Shown here in pieces: positions 37,765 through 46,923 of a stretch of 64,000 nucleotides of DNA. How positions within the stretch are numbered: the stretch's first letter is position 1; every line of letters begins with the position of its first letter. Both the position numbers and the translations under genes were made by a program. The DNA comes from VFKU01 sp038916785. GTDB lineage: Bacteria; Hydrogenedentota; Hydrogenedentia; Hydrogenedentales; GCA-2746185. The notes beneath the pieces are model-generated. The model saw nothing but the letters and a program-made list of their open reading frames with translations, was not told where the DNA came from and did not search any database. The stretch lies in NCBI GenBank assembly GCA_038916785.1, contig JBCLBO010000009.1:4298-68297 (forward strand), read 5' to 3'.

Positions 37765-40700
37765 GTGACTTCGAACATTATAGCAACTTCCGAGACCCTC
37801 CCGGCGCTCGGGGTCGTCTCGGAAATCATCGCGCTCACGCCGCGCGCGCGGGCGAATGGCGTCGAGATCGTCGGCCCGTGGGGATCGGCGAAGCGGCTTG
37901 TTGCGGCGCAGGTGGCCGAGGCGCTGGGGCGGCCGCTGTTGTATGTCGCGTCGGGCCGGCTCGAGGCCGAGGCGGCGGCGGAAGACCTTGCAACCTTCCT
38001 TGGCGAATCGCGCGTGGCGCTGTTGCCGGCGTGGGAAGTCCTGCCGACGGACGCGATGGCGCCGGCGGACGACATCGTGGCGGAGCGGATGTTCGCGCTG
38101 AATGCGCTGGTGCAGGCGCAGGAGCGCGGCGAGCTCGCGTGCGCGGTGGTCTCGGTGCGCTCGCTGCTCCAGCGCGTGCCGAACCGCGCGCGGCTGGCGA
38201 AGGACACGATCGATCTGCGCCTCGGACAGGAGCACGACCTCGAGGACATCGCGGCGAAGCTGGTGAAGATGGGCTACGACCGCGAGCTGATGGTCGAGCA
38301 GCGCGGACAGTTCAGCGTGCGCGGCGGCATTTTCGACATCTTTCCGATTTCGGGCGAGCTGCCCTCCCGCATCGAATTTTTTGGCGACGAGATTGAGTCG
38401 ATCCGCCGCTTCGAGCCGGAGACCCAGCGCAGCGTGGACTCGTCCGATTCCGTGCAGATACTGCCGCGATCCGAGAAGAACCTGCTCGCGGCCCAAGCGA
38501 AGGAGAGCGGCGCGCTCGATACCATTCTCGACTATTTGCCGGAAGACATCGTCATTGCGCTGGATGAGCCCGCGCTGGTGGCGCAGGAGGCCGAGCATCT
38601 TGAACGGACGTTCCCGGATTCGCCGTACCTGGGCACTTGGGCCGAGGTGAGCGGCAAGCTCGGGCGCGACGCGGCGCGGTTGTCTTTGGCGCAGGTCGCG
38701 CACGCGAAAGCGGCGGACGCGACGCGCTTCACGGTGCCGATGAACTCGATGGCCTCGTGGACGGGCCAGCCGGAGGGCTTCTGGAGCCAGCTCGAGGCCT
38801 GGGGCCTCGCGGGTTATCACGTGCACCTGCTCTGCGTCAACGAGGGCGAGCGTGGCCGCCTCATCGAGCTCTTGCAGGAGCATGGATACCAGCCCGGCGC
38901 GCAGACGGACTTCGATCTGCACGTTTCGCTCGGCCGGCTGCGCGAGGGCTTCGCCTCCGGGCGCGACACGCTCGCCGTGCTCAGTGAGCGCGAGATGTTC
39001 GGCCGCAAATACGTACGGCGCAAGCGCCGCCGTTTCGAGGCGGGCGCGGCGATCACGCAGTTCAGCGACGTGCAGCCCGGCGACTACATCGTCCACGTCG
39101 AGCACGGCATCGGGCGCTACCTCGGCCTGCGGCGATTCGAGGGCAAGACGAACGAATTCATGGCGGTGCAATACGCGAACAACGACGTTGTGTATGTGCC
39201 CGTCACGCACGTCGACCATATCCAGAAGTACATCGCGTCGGGCGGCGCGGTGCCGAAGATGGACCGGCTGGGCGGCTCGAGTTGGGCGCGCAAGAAGGCC
39301 AAGGTCAAAGAGGCGGTGCGGCAGATGGCCGAGGATCTGATTAAACTGTACGCCGCGCGCGAGGCGCATCCCGGCTTTGCGTTTAGCCTCGATGGCCACT
39401 TCCAGCAGGAGTTCGAGGACAGCTTCGAATACGACGAGACGCCCGATCAGCTCCGCGCGACGGACGAGATCAAGCGCGACATGGAGTCCTCCAAGCCGAT
39501 GGACCGGCTGCTCTGCGGCGACGTCGGCTTCGGCAAGACGGAGGTCGCCATGCGTGCGGCGTTCAAGGCGGTGATGGACAAGAAGCAGGTGGCCGTGCTC
39601 GTGCCGACGACCGTGCTCGCCGAGCAGCACTACCTCACCTTCCAGGACCGCTTCGCGGACTATCCGATCAAGGTCGAGATGCTCAGCCGGTTCCGATCTC
39701 CGCAGGAGCAGCGCGCGATCGTCCACGGCCTGCGCGACGGCGCGATCGACATCATCATCGGGACGCACCGGCTGATCTCGGGCGACATCCAGTTCCGGGA
39801 CCTCGGCCTCGTCGTGCTCGACGAGGAGCAGCGCTTTGGCGTGAAGCAGAAGGAGAAGCTCAAGCGGCTGAAAAACAACGTCGACGTGCTCGCGCTCACC
39901 GCGACGCCGATTCCGCGCACGCTGCACCTCTCGTTGTCCGGCGTGCGCGACATGAGCGTGATCAACACGGCGCCGAACGATCGCCTGCCGATCCACACGT
40001 GTATCGAGGTGTACAGCGAGGACCTGACGCGGGAGGCGATCCGCCGCGAACTCGAGCGGCAGGGCCAGGTGTTCTACCTGCACAACCGCGTGCAAACCAT
40101 CGATAAGACCGCGGCGATGCTGAAGAAGCTCGTGCCGGCCGCGCGCATGGCGGTGGCGCACGGGCAGATGGAGGAGGGCGCGCTCGAAGACGTGATGACG
40201 GCCTTCGTCCGCCGCGAGTACGACGTGCTCGTGTGCACGACCATTATCGGCTCCGGCCTCGATATCACGAATGCGAACACGATCATCGTCGATCGCGCCG
40301 ACATGTTCGGCCTCGGCGAGCTTTATCAAATTCGCGGGCGCGTGGGGCGTTACAAACACCGCGCGTTTGCCTATCTGCTCATCCCCGGCGACCGCCCGAT
40401 CACGCCCGAGGCGCAGAAGCGGCTCAAGGCGCTCGAGGAATTCAGCACGCTCGGCTCCGGATTTAGCATCGCGCTGCGCGACCTCGAAATCCGCGGCGCG
40501 GGCAACCTCCTCGGCGCGCAACAGAGCGGCCACATCGAGACGGTCGGCTACGAGACCTACCAGCAACTCATCGCGGAAGCGGTCGGCGAACTCAAGGGCC
40601 AGCCGCTGGAGACGCGCCTGCTGCCGCCCTTCGAGATCACCACCGACGCGGGCATTCCCGATTCGTACATCGAGCTCGAATCGCAGAAGATCACGCTCTA

Positions 40701-41082
40701 CAAGCGCATCACCGGCATCCACACCACCGCCGAAGTGGACGAGATGGCTGCGGAATTCAAGGACCGCTTCGGCGATCCCCCGCGGCCCGTGCGCCGTTTG
40801 CTTGAGGTGATGCGCGTGCGCGCGCTCGGCGCGCAGGCCGGCGCAGTACGCATTGCCGCGACGAAGGACCTGCTCACGATCAGCTTCCCCATCGACGCCG
40901 CGCGCGACGGCACGCTGGAGGCCTCCGCAATGCAACGCCTGCGCGCCATCCACGGCAAACGCCTCGGCCTGAGCCTCGACAAGACCGCCGCCCTCACGAT
41001 CGCGCTGACCCCCGGCGACGACCCGGTCGCCGTGGCGCGGGCCGCCCTCGAAACCCTCACCCTCGAACAGCAAGCGGCCTGA
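37765..41082 (+). CDS. mfd: Transcription-repair coupling factor
   Basis: About 1105 residues if started at the GTG at 37765; the exact start is uncertain. Mfd removes RNA polymerase stalled at lesions and recruits UvrA. Visible parts: the UvrB-homology region (ESRVALLPAWEVLPTDAMAP, RGGIFDIFPISGELPSRIEF), the RNA-polymerase-interaction domain (PGDYIVHVEHGIGRYLGLRR), the RecG-like translocase with GDVGFGKTEVAMRAAFKA (Walker A), LVVLDEEQRFGVKQKEKLK, LTATPIPRTLHLSLSGVRDM, and GRVGRYKHRAFAYLL, and the C-terminal D7 region. Complete and apparently functional. Confidence 0.95.
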   Translation: MTSNIIATSETLPALGVVSEIIALTPRARANGVEIVGPWGSAKRLVAAQVAEALGRPLLYVASGRLEAEAAAEDLATFLGESRVALLPAWEVLPTDAMAPADDIVAERMFALNALVQAQERGELACAVVSVRSLLQRVPNRARLAKDTIDLRLGQEHDLEDIAAKLVKMGYDRELMVEQRGQFSVRGGIFDIFPISGELPSRIEFFGDEIESIRRFEPETQRSVDSSDSVQILPRSEKNLLAAQAKESGALDTILDYLPEDIVIALDEPALVAQEAEHLERTFPDSPYLGTWAEVSGKLGRDAARLSLAQVAHAKAADATRFTVPMNSMASWTGQPEGFWSQLEAWGLAGYHVHLLCVNEGERGRLIELLQEHGYQPGAQTDFDLHVSLGRLREGFASGRDTLAVLSEREMFGRKYVRRKRRRFEAGAAITQFSDVQPGDYIVHVEHGIGRYLGLRRFEGKTNEFMAVQYANNDVVYVPVTHVDHIQKYIASGGAVPKMDRLGGSSWARKKAKVKEAVRQMAEDLIKLYAAREAHPGFAFSLDGHFQQEFEDSFEYDETPDQLRATDEIKRDMESSKPMDRLLCGDVGFGKTEVAMRAAFKAVMDKKQVAVLVPTTVLAEQHYLTFQDRFADYPIKVEMLSRFRSPQEQRAIVHGLRDGAIDIIIGTHRLISGDIQFRDLGLVVLDEEQRFGVKQKEKLKRLKNNVDVLALTATPIPRTLHLSLSGVRDMSVINTAPNDRLPIHTCIEVYSEDLTREAIRRELERQGQVFYLHNRVQTIDKTAAMLKKLVPAARMAVAHGQMEEGALEDVMTAFVRREYDVLVCTTIIGSGLDITNANTIIVDRADMFGLGELYQIRGRVGRYKHRAFAYLLIPGDRPITPEAQKRLKALEEFSTLGSGFSIALRDLEIRGAGNLLGAQQSGHIETVGYETYQQLIAEAVGELKGQPLETRLLPPFEITTDAGIPDSYIELESQKITLYKRITGIHTTAEVDEMAAEFKDRFGDPPRPVRRLLEVMRVRALGAQAGAVRIAATKDLLTISFPIDAARDGTLEASAMQRLRAIHGKRLGLSLDKTAALTIALTPGDDPVAVARAALETLTLEQQAA

Positions 41083-41142
41083 ACCCCTGTCTCACGCGGA
41101 GACAATGAGTCGAGTCGCGGAGACTTGCTCGCCTCAGGTCCC

Positions 41143-41385
41143 CTATTGCATGCGTGAGGTTCCCTCTGTAAATCGTCTTCCGAGGGTAACGTAGAATGGA
41201 CGTTGACTTTGGAAGACGATCTTCCGGGGGAAGCTCACCTCCGAAAAGCTTTTGCCAAAGGCCATCTTGATCGTTGCGAGCGGAAGCTGCATCCGCAGCT
41301 TCCAGCGACCGCCCTTCGCCGCCTCGTGCATGCGGTCGAGCGTCTTGGAAACGGCGGGGTCTTTCACGAGTTTGTCACGGTCCGG
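41143..41385 (-). pseudogene. C-terminal gene remnant, family not recognised
   Basis: A frame reading RDKLVKDPAVSKTLDRMHEA then AKGGRWKLRMQLPLATIKMA and FGKSFSEVSFPRK has protein-like composition, but on its 5' side it runs directly into the duplicated GGGTCTCGACCC hairpin. A GTG at 41367 would give 74 residues. It looks like the end of a longer gene cut by repeat-associated rearrangement. I cannot name the family. Confidence 0.35.
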
Positions 41386-41394
41386 TCTCCGCAG

Positions 41395-41450
41395 ATGCTC
41401 GGCGGGTCGAGACCCGGTATATGCTCGGCGGGTCGAGACCCGCCCTACAC
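41395..41450. repeat. Tandemly duplicated hairpin
   Basis: A 22-bp unit starting ATGCTCGGCGGGTCGAGACC is present at 41395-41416 and again at 41421-41442, separated by GTAT. The second copy is completed to a full stem (GGCGGGT, CGAG, ACCCGCC) and ends CTACAC; the first lacks the last two bases of its right arm. Confidence 0.85.
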
Positions 41451-41464
41451 GGGAGAATCAGCCG

Positions 41465-43420
41465 TCATTTCGGTAGCGCGAAGGCCAGCAGCGCCGCTGG
41501 TGCGTCTTGCCCGCCCGCCGCGACGACGAGGTATTGCCGGCCCTGGTGCATGTACGTCATGGGTACGGCGTAGGGTTGCAGGGGGAGTTTCTCTTCCCAC
41601 ACGACCTCGCCCGTGTCCTTGTCGAAGGCGCGCAGCCGCGCCTCGTCCTTCAGGTAGCCGCCCGTCGCGTTGTCCACCGCCGCGTGCGAGAAGAACACGA
41701 GCGACTTGGTCACCGCGGGTCCGCTGCCGGAAAGGAAGGTGTTGCTGCCCCAGCCGAGCGGGGGCAGGCGCAGGTCTTTGAGCAGCGGATGGTTCCGCGG
41801 TCCGTCGCCATGCGCGACCTGCCAGAGGATTTCGCCCTTGTTCAGATCGATCGCGGTAATGCGCCCGTAGGGCGGCTTGGTCAGCGGCAGGCCGTTTGGC
41901 CCCAAGAGCAGCCAAGGCCCGCCGCGTTTGTACGCGAATTTCGAGAGGTTCGGGTCCGGTTTCACGAGGCCGGCGAAACTCGGCTGCGTCGCCGACTGCA
42001 CGAAGAGCCGGCCCGTCTCCGGGTCGACCCCTGCGCTGCCCCAGTTCGCGCCGCCCGCCGCGCCCGGAATCTGGATCGTCGCGCCCGCGGCGTCGGACTC
42101 CTGCGCGAGCGCCGGCGGCGTGAACAGCGGCCCCATGCGGTACAGCTTCACGAAGTCGAGCGCCGCCTTGCGCAGTTCCGGCGTGAAGTCGATCAGGTCG
42201 TCCTCGGTGATGCCCTGCTGCTCAAACGCCGGCGGCTTCGTCGGGAAAGGCTGCGTCTTCGAGGTCTTCTCGCCGGGCACGTCCGTCTGCGGCACGGGCC
42301 GCTCCTCGATCGGCCACACGGGTTGGCCCGTCACGCGATCGAGCACGTAGGTGAAGCCTTGTTTGCTCACCTGCGCGAGCGCCTTGATCTTCTTTCCATC
42401 GACCGTGATGTCGATCAGGATCGGCGCGGCGGGAAAGTCGTAGTCCCACAGACCATGATGCACGCCCTGAAAACTCCACACGCGCTCGCCGGTCGCCGCG
42501 TCCAGGCAGAGGATGGACTCCGCAAACAGGTTGTCGCCGTGGCGATGACCACCGAAGAAGTCATTCGCCGGCGTGCCAGTCGGGCAATAGACATAGCCGA
42601 GCTCGAGGTCGGCGCTGATCGAGCTCCAGGTGTTCGCCGCGCCCGCGGTCTTCCACGAGTCCTCTTCCCAGGTCTCGTTGCCAGGCTGGCCCTCGCGCGG
42701 GATCGTGTAGAAAATCCACTTCTGCGCGCCGGTGCGCGCATCGAACCCGCGGATGTGTCCCGGCGCGATGTCGGGGTTGCTCGCTTCGTCCGGCAGCAAG
42801 CACCCGAGCACTACGGTGTCGCCCACGATCGTCGGCGGCGCGCTAAAGCGCAGTTGGCCCTCGTTGATCGGCCTGTCGAACCCCTTGCCGAGATCCACCC
42901 AGCCTTGGTCCGCGAAGCGATCGTCCGGCTTGCCGGTGTCCGCGTCAATCGAGTAGAGGCGGCGATTCGCCGTCGCGATGAAGAGCCGCTTGTCCGGCCC
43001 GCTGGACCAATAGGCGAGCCCGCGGTGCTGCGAGGGGCCCTTGCGCCCCGCGCCTTCGTAGGCCTTTGTGTCGAAGGCCCACAGCGTCTCGCCCGTGCCG
43101 GGATCGACCGCACAGACCTGGTTCATCGGCGTAGTCACATAGAGCACACCGCCTATCATCAGCGGCGTGTTTTTGAAATACCCGACGCGCATGCCCTGCG
43201 CCTGCTTGAGGATGGACTCGTCCACGCAGTCCCAGCGCCACGCAAGCGCGAGCTGCTTCACGTTGCTCTTGTTAATCTGGTCGAGCGGGGAATACCGCGT
43301 GCTGCCGGGATCGGCCGAGAAGTACGGCCACTCGCCGCCCGGTGCGCCGTGTTGCGCGAATGCCGTTGCCGAGATTCCGGCGAATGCAACAAAACCCACG
43401 AGAAATTTAGGAAGAATCAC
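41465..43420 (-). CDS. PQQ-dependent quinoprotein dehydrogenase
   Basis: 651 residues from a GTG at 43420, giving the signal peptide LPKFLVGFVAFAGISATAFA; the open frame reaches 43810 but the extra part is Arg-rich and unlikely. The mature protein is a beta-propeller: GEWPYFSADPGSTRYSPLDQ, LYVTTPMNQVCAVDPGTGET, ESILCLDAATGERVWSFQGV, HGLWDYDFPAAPILIDI and WGSAGVDPETGRLFV. These are hallmarks of membrane-type glucose/alcohol dehydrogenases using PQQ in the periplasm. No CxxCH heme site is present, so electrons must leave by a separate carrier. Substrate not predictable. Confidence 0.88.
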   Translation of the reverse strand: MILPKFLVGFVAFAGISATAFAQHGAPGGEWPYFSADPGSTRYSPLDQINKSNVKQLALAWRWDCVDESILKQAQGMRVGYFKNTPLMIGGVLYVTTPMNQVCAVDPGTGETLWAFDTKAYEGAGRKGPSQHRGLAYWSSGPDKRLFIATANRRLYSIDADTGKPDDRFADQGWVDLGKGFDRPINEGQLRFSAPPTIVGDTVVLGCLLPDEASNPDIAPGHIRGFDARTGAQKWIFYTIPREGQPGNETWEEDSWKTAGAANTWSSISADLELGYVYCPTGTPANDFFGGHRHGDNLFAESILCLDAATGERVWSFQGVHHGLWDYDFPAAPILIDITVDGKKIKALAQVSKQGFTYVLDRVTGQPVWPIEERPVPQTDVPGEKTSKTQPFPTKPPAFEQQGITEDDLIDFTPELRKAALDFVKLYRMGPLFTPPALAQESDAAGATIQIPGAAGGANWGSAGVDPETGRLFVQSATQPSFAGLVKPDPNLSKFAYKRGGPWLLLGPNGLPLTKPPYGRITAIDLNKGEILWQVAHGDGPRNHPLLKDLRLPPLGWGSNTFLSGSGPAVTKSLVFFSHAAVDNATGGYLKDEARLRAFDKDTGEVVWEEKLPLQPYAVPMTYMHQGRQYLVVAAGGQDAPAALLAFALPK

Positions 43421-43485
43421 GTAAACCGATCTCCGGAGTGAGACAGAGCGGCGCGCATTATGCCACACGGCAGGAGGGGGCGGTG

Positions 43486-45513
43486 CTAACCGAATCGCAG
43501 CGCCCGGCACGGCGTGTGCAGAAACGCGTGGCGCACAAACTCCGCGATGTCCGCGGGGTTCGCGAAGGCATCGCCGCTCACGGCGAAGTGGGGAGCGACG
43601 TCGTAATGCGGGTGGAGCTGGCCCTCCAAGGCGACGGCGTCCGGCGGGCGCATTCCCGCGAGATCGCTGAGGCGATCGCCGGGGCGCGCGCCGTCTGCGC
43701 CGGTGAGCACGAAGAGTTGGCCGGTCCCCGTGGTCCAGCGCGCGCAGGCCTGCCTCAGGCGATCGAGTGCGGCCTCGGCGGTGGCGAGTTCGTCGCCCGG
43801 CGCCATCCACGGGACACCGGCGCGCGCCAGCGCCGCGCGATCCAAACCGGAGACCGCGATGTGGAAGCGCATGGCGTCCGTCGAGCCGGCGAGGTTTCGC
43901 TGCAACAGCGTGAGCGGTCCGCCGCGCTGGTTCAGCACGCGGTCGATGAACTCCCGCTTCACCCGGTGCGCGGCGACGGCGGTATCGACGGTGGCATCGA
44001 GCCGCGCGAGAAACGCGTCAAGACTCGGAGAGAGTTTCGCTGCGCGCACGGCGGAGACGGAGACGGTCTGCGCGACCATCTCCGCCGGCCTGCGCTCGCC
44101 GGCGTCGTCGAACATGAGCGGCGCGGAGGGCGCGTGGCGCAGCGAGAGGCTGAGGGCGCCCGCGGCGATGCGCCCGATACATTCGAGGTGGCGGCCGGCC
44201 TCCGGCGCGCCAAAAAAGTAAGGCGAGAGATCCAGCGAAAGGCGCAGCGCTCGCCGCGAGTGGATTTCTTCCGAGATCCTCGCGGCCGCGGCGAGCGTCG
44301 CGCCAAAAAACCGGCGGGCGTCGGCATAGCCATCGGCCAGAGGCACGCGCGCCCCGCCGGGCCCGATCAGCTCGGCGGGATAATCGTCCGGGGCGTCCCA
44401 CGCCATGCGGAGTTCCGGAGTTCCGCCGCGGGCGCCGGAGGATTGCGTGCGCGCCGACGCTTCGATCAGAACGCCGCGCGCGATCTCCGAAACTTCATCG
44501 TCGCTTCGGCCCGCGAGGTAGGGCGCGAAACCGAAATTGATCGCCGACCAGGAGATATTGCCGCCGAAAAAGCGGGCGAGCGTTTCGCTCTGCACGCAGA
44601 TGTGCGCGGCGAGCGACTGCGCATCCCTGGCGGATGCGTAGGCCGCGCCGGAAGCGAGCGGGCCGCGTTCCTTGAGTCCTTCGAGGTCCATCACGACGCT
44701 GTCGAGCCGCAGGAAATTGCCGGTGCCCCGCACCTGGATGTCGCCGCGGACATGCGCCTGGCCGACGGCCGCCGGCATCAATTGACCCAAGACATAGGCC
44801 GCGGAGACGCGGCTGGCGAGCGCGAGCGCGGCCGCTTCGGGGTCGGCGGGAGAGATGATCGGCGCATCCTCGGACTCCGCAAACGCGTCGTGAAGCGCGG
44901 AGACGGGCATCGACACGCGGGCCAATTTCGATGCGGCTTCCGAAAGGCCGCGCGCACGGAATTCCGCGCGCATCCACTCGCGCAACAATCCCGGCGACAA
45001 TTGCTGCACGCCGGCGGCGGCGATCTGCCGAAGAATCTCGCTTACCACATCCTCCGCGGCGCCGCGATCGAGTCCCGCTTCAGCCGCGGCGGCCGCGAGC
45101 AGGCGCTCGGCGCGGTCCGCGGGCAGCGGCTCGTCGAAGATCCCCGTATGCGCGCCGGCCGCGGTCGAGGGCGCGAAGGCGCCGGCGTACATCCGCGCGG
45201 TGAGGGTGTAGCCCATTTCGATCAGGAGGCGCTCGACGGTCTCGCGCAGCGTGGCGACGGAAACCGGCTGCGCGTTCGAGTGTTGGAGATAGAGCAAGAC
45301 GGCCTGCGACAGGCTCGATACCGTGTCCGGGTCGAGCGCCTCGCCCGGCCAGCCCGCGCGCAGAATGGAATTCGACAGTACGGACACGTCGAAGGCGGAC
45401 TCGCGGCCGTCCCGGCGGATGACGCGCAGACCTTCGATCGGCTCCGCGGTGGGCGCATCCCACAGCTCGAGTTGGTTGGCCGCGGCCAGCGCGCGGCCTT
45501 CGTGCAAGGACAT
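43486..45513 (-). CDS. ATP-cone protein with degenerate anaerobic ribonucleotide reductase (NrdD-like) domain
   Basis: 675 residues, downstream of nrdR by 99 bp on the same strand. Residues about 29-113 form an ATP-cone (LRVIRRDGRESAFDVSVLSN ... LIEMGYTLTARMYAGAF), the dATP/ATP allosteric domain of ribonucleotide reductases and NrdR. From about 230 the protein follows class III reductase NrdD: QAHVRGDIQVRG at 252-263 and VVMDLEGLKERG at 273-284 match the QAHERGDIHYHD and MLIDLKGML regions of E. coli NrdD, and LRQACARWTTGTGQLFVLT at 586-604 matches LRQAVDQWKEETGYGFSLY. Only four Cys occur (306, 445, 590, 669), none in CxxC pairs; the zinc site and the C-terminal glycyl-radical motif are absent. 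It cannot be a working reductase; a nucleotide-sensing or regulatory role is inferred. Confidence 0.8.
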   Translation of the reverse strand: MSLHEGRALAAANQLELWDAPTAEPIEGLRVIRRDGRESAFDVSVLSNSILRAGWPGEALDPDTVSSLSQAVLLYLQHSNAQPVSVATLRETVERLLIEMGYTLTARMYAGAFAPSTAAGAHTGIFDEPLPADRAERLLAAAAAEAGLDRGAAEDVVSEILRQIAAAGVQQLSPGLLREWMRAEFRARGLSEAASKLARVSMPVSALHDAFAESEDAPIISPADPEAAALALASRVSAAYVLGQLMPAAVGQAHVRGDIQVRGTGNFLRLDSVVMDLEGLKERGPLASGAAYASARDAQSLAAHICVQSETLARFFGGNISWSAINFGFAPYLAGRSDDEVSEIARGVLIEASARTQSSGARGGTPELRMAWDAPDDYPAELIGPGGARVPLADGYADARRFFGATLAAAARISEEIHSRRALRLSLDLSPYFFGAPEAGRHLECIGRIAAGALSLSLRHAPSAPLMFDDAGERRPAEMVAQTVSVSAVRAAKLSPSLDAFLARLDATVDTAVAAHRVKREFIDRVLNQRGGPLTLLQRNLAGSTDAMRFHIAVSGLDRAALARAGVPWMAPGDELATAEAALDRLRQACARWTTGTGQLFVLTGADGARPGDRLSDLAGMRPPDAVALEGQLHPHYDVAPHFAVSGDAFANPADIAEFVRHAFLHTPCRALRFG

Positions 45514-45612
45514 GCAGACTCCGGCGCGGCGCCCCGCCGCGAGATGAATTCGAAACGGACGAAGCGAGAGTCTACCAGAAGAAAACGAAAAGCACGAGGG
45601 AAAATTCGGCGC

Positions 45613-46062
45613 TCAGGTGAGCATCGTCTTGAGTTCTTCCATGAACTCGTTGAGGTCTTTGAATTGACGATAGACGGAAGCGAAGCGCACGTAGGCGACT
45701 TCGTCAAGCCCCTTGAGCTTGCCCATCACGGCCTCGCCAATTTGGTTCGTCGATACTTCGCGATCCGTCGTGCTGAACAGCGTCCGCTCGACATCGTCGA
45801 TGAGATGTTCGATCTGGTCGAGCGTCACCGGGCGCTTCTCGCAGGCTTTGAGGATTCCCGCGCGGACCTTCCACCGGTCGAACTGTTCGCGGCGGCCGTC
45901 CTTCTTGACCACCATTTGCGCGACTTCCTCGATGCGCTCATACGTGGTATAGCGTTTCTCGCACTTGAGACACTCGCGCCGCCGGCGAATCGCGTCGCCG
46001 TCTTTCGAGGCCCGCGAATCGACGACCTTGGCATCGGTATGATTGCAGTAGGGACAACGCAT
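45613..46062 (-). CDS. nrdR: Transcriptional repressor NrdR
   Basis: 149 residues from the ATG at 46062 (MRCPYCNHTDAKVVDSRASK), standard length. The N-terminal zinc ribbon has CPYC and CLKC pairs (MRCPYCN, RRRECLKCEKRYTTYE), and the ATP-cone follows (VVKKDGRREQFDRWKVRAGI ... EVAYVRFASVYRQFKDLNEF). NrdR senses dATP/ATP and represses ribonucleotide reductase genes at NrdR boxes. Its only co-oriented neighbour here is the NrdD-like protein, rather than a normal reductase. Confidence 0.96.
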   Translation of the reverse strand: MRCPYCNHTDAKVVDSRASKDGDAIRRRRECLKCEKRYTTYERIEEVAQMVVKKDGRREQFDRWKVRAGILKACEKRPVTLDQIEHLIDDVERTLFSTTDREVSTNQIGEAVMGKLKGLDEVAYVRFASVYRQFKDLNEFMEELKTMLT

Positions 46063-46241
46063 TGTGTATCCGATTCCGATTGACCACAAGCAGAGATTGC
46101 TCGTGGCGCAACAGCTAGGGGCGGAAATCTAACAGATACCATATGGTGCGTCAAGAAGGCCGCTGCACCCGAGCCTATGGAGTTGTCTGACTTCTCCCGC
46201 CCCGCTACACTTGGCCCGGTGCGCCCACGGAGTGGAACAGG

Positions 46242-46904
46242 ATGATCCCGATTAGGTTTTTGAGAGCGATTACCCTTGCGGGCCTTCTGGCCGTGACCTT
46301 TGCTTCCGGAGAAGACAAGCCCGCTCTTGTCGAGGACTTCGAGCACGGGCTTGGTCGCTGGGAAATGACCGACGCGAAGGCGTGGGCGGTTGCGGAAGAC
46401 CCGGCGGGGAACCATGTGCTCGCGCTGCAGAGGGCGAGCGAGTATGCGCCGCCGTTCCGTTCCCCGCTGAATATCGCCCTTGCGAAAGGGGCCGAATTCG
46501 GGAGCTTCGAGATGACGGTCCGCATGAAGCAGACGGGGCGCGAATATGGCCACCGGGACTTGTGCCTATTCTTCGGCTACCGCGATCCTTCGCATTTTTA
46601 CTACCTACACCTCGCGACTAAGGCGGACGACCACGCGAACTCGATCTTCATCGTGAACAACGCTGCGCGGCTGTCCATCGCGGAGACGCGGACGACCGGA
46701 ACCGTCTGGGACGATCAGTCCCACACGGTGAAGATCCGGCGCGATGCCGAATCGGGCACGATCGAAGTGTTCTTCGACGATATGACGAAACCGGTGATGA
46801 CCGCGACGGACAAGACCTTTGCGTCGGGCCGGATCGGCGTCGGCTCCTTTGACGATGTGGGGCATTTTGACGACGTGCACGTCACCGAATTGCAGAAGAA
46901 ATAG
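46242..46904 (+). CDS. Secreted concanavalin-like (DUF1080-type) protein
   Basis: 220 residues: signal peptide (FLRAITLAGLLAVTFASGED) followed by ALVEDFEHGLGRWEMTDAKA and a jelly-roll pattern, GSFEMTVRMKQTGREYGHRD, LCLFFGYRDPSHFYYLHLAT, VKIRRDAESGTIEVFFDD and GRIGVGSFDDVGHFDDVHV. This is the sandwich fold of the 3-keto-disaccharide hydrolase/LamG-like group, common as secreted carbohydrate-binding proteins in PVC bacteria. No catalytic residues can be assigned. It is divergent from nrdR and ends 19 bp before dcd. Confidence 0.75.
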   Translation: MIPIRFLRAITLAGLLAVTFASGEDKPALVEDFEHGLGRWEMTDAKAWAVAEDPAGNHVLALQRASEYAPPFRSPLNIALAKGAEFGSFEMTVRMKQTGREYGHRDLCLFFGYRDPSHFYYLHLATKADDHANSIFIVNNAARLSIAETRTTGTVWDDQSHTVKIRRDAESGTIEVFFDDMTKPVMTATDKTFASGRIGVGSFDDVGHFDDVHVTELQKK

Positions 46905-46923
46905 GCGCGAGAGGGGGCGGATA

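Larger units (their letters stand above)
41083..41464. other. Intergenic region with a gene remnant and duplicated hairpin
   Basis: 382 bp between mfd and the convergent quinoprotein gene. Contains the remnant at 41143-41385 and the tandem hairpin at 41395-41450. Confidence 0.6.

Noticed and set aside
37633..41073. A minus-strand open frame of 1146 codons opposite mfd
   Set aside because: It mirrors the mfd codons, is rich in His/Arg/Leu with no domain pattern, and exists because GC-rich codons leave few stops on the opposite strand. The same applies to long frames at 43438-46083 (+), 11729-13144 (-), 6857-8398 (+) and 30940-32508 (-).
41395..41450. The duplicated hairpin as the start of a CRISPR-like array
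   Set aside because: Only two units with a 4-base spacer; this is a local duplication of a dispersed hairpin.
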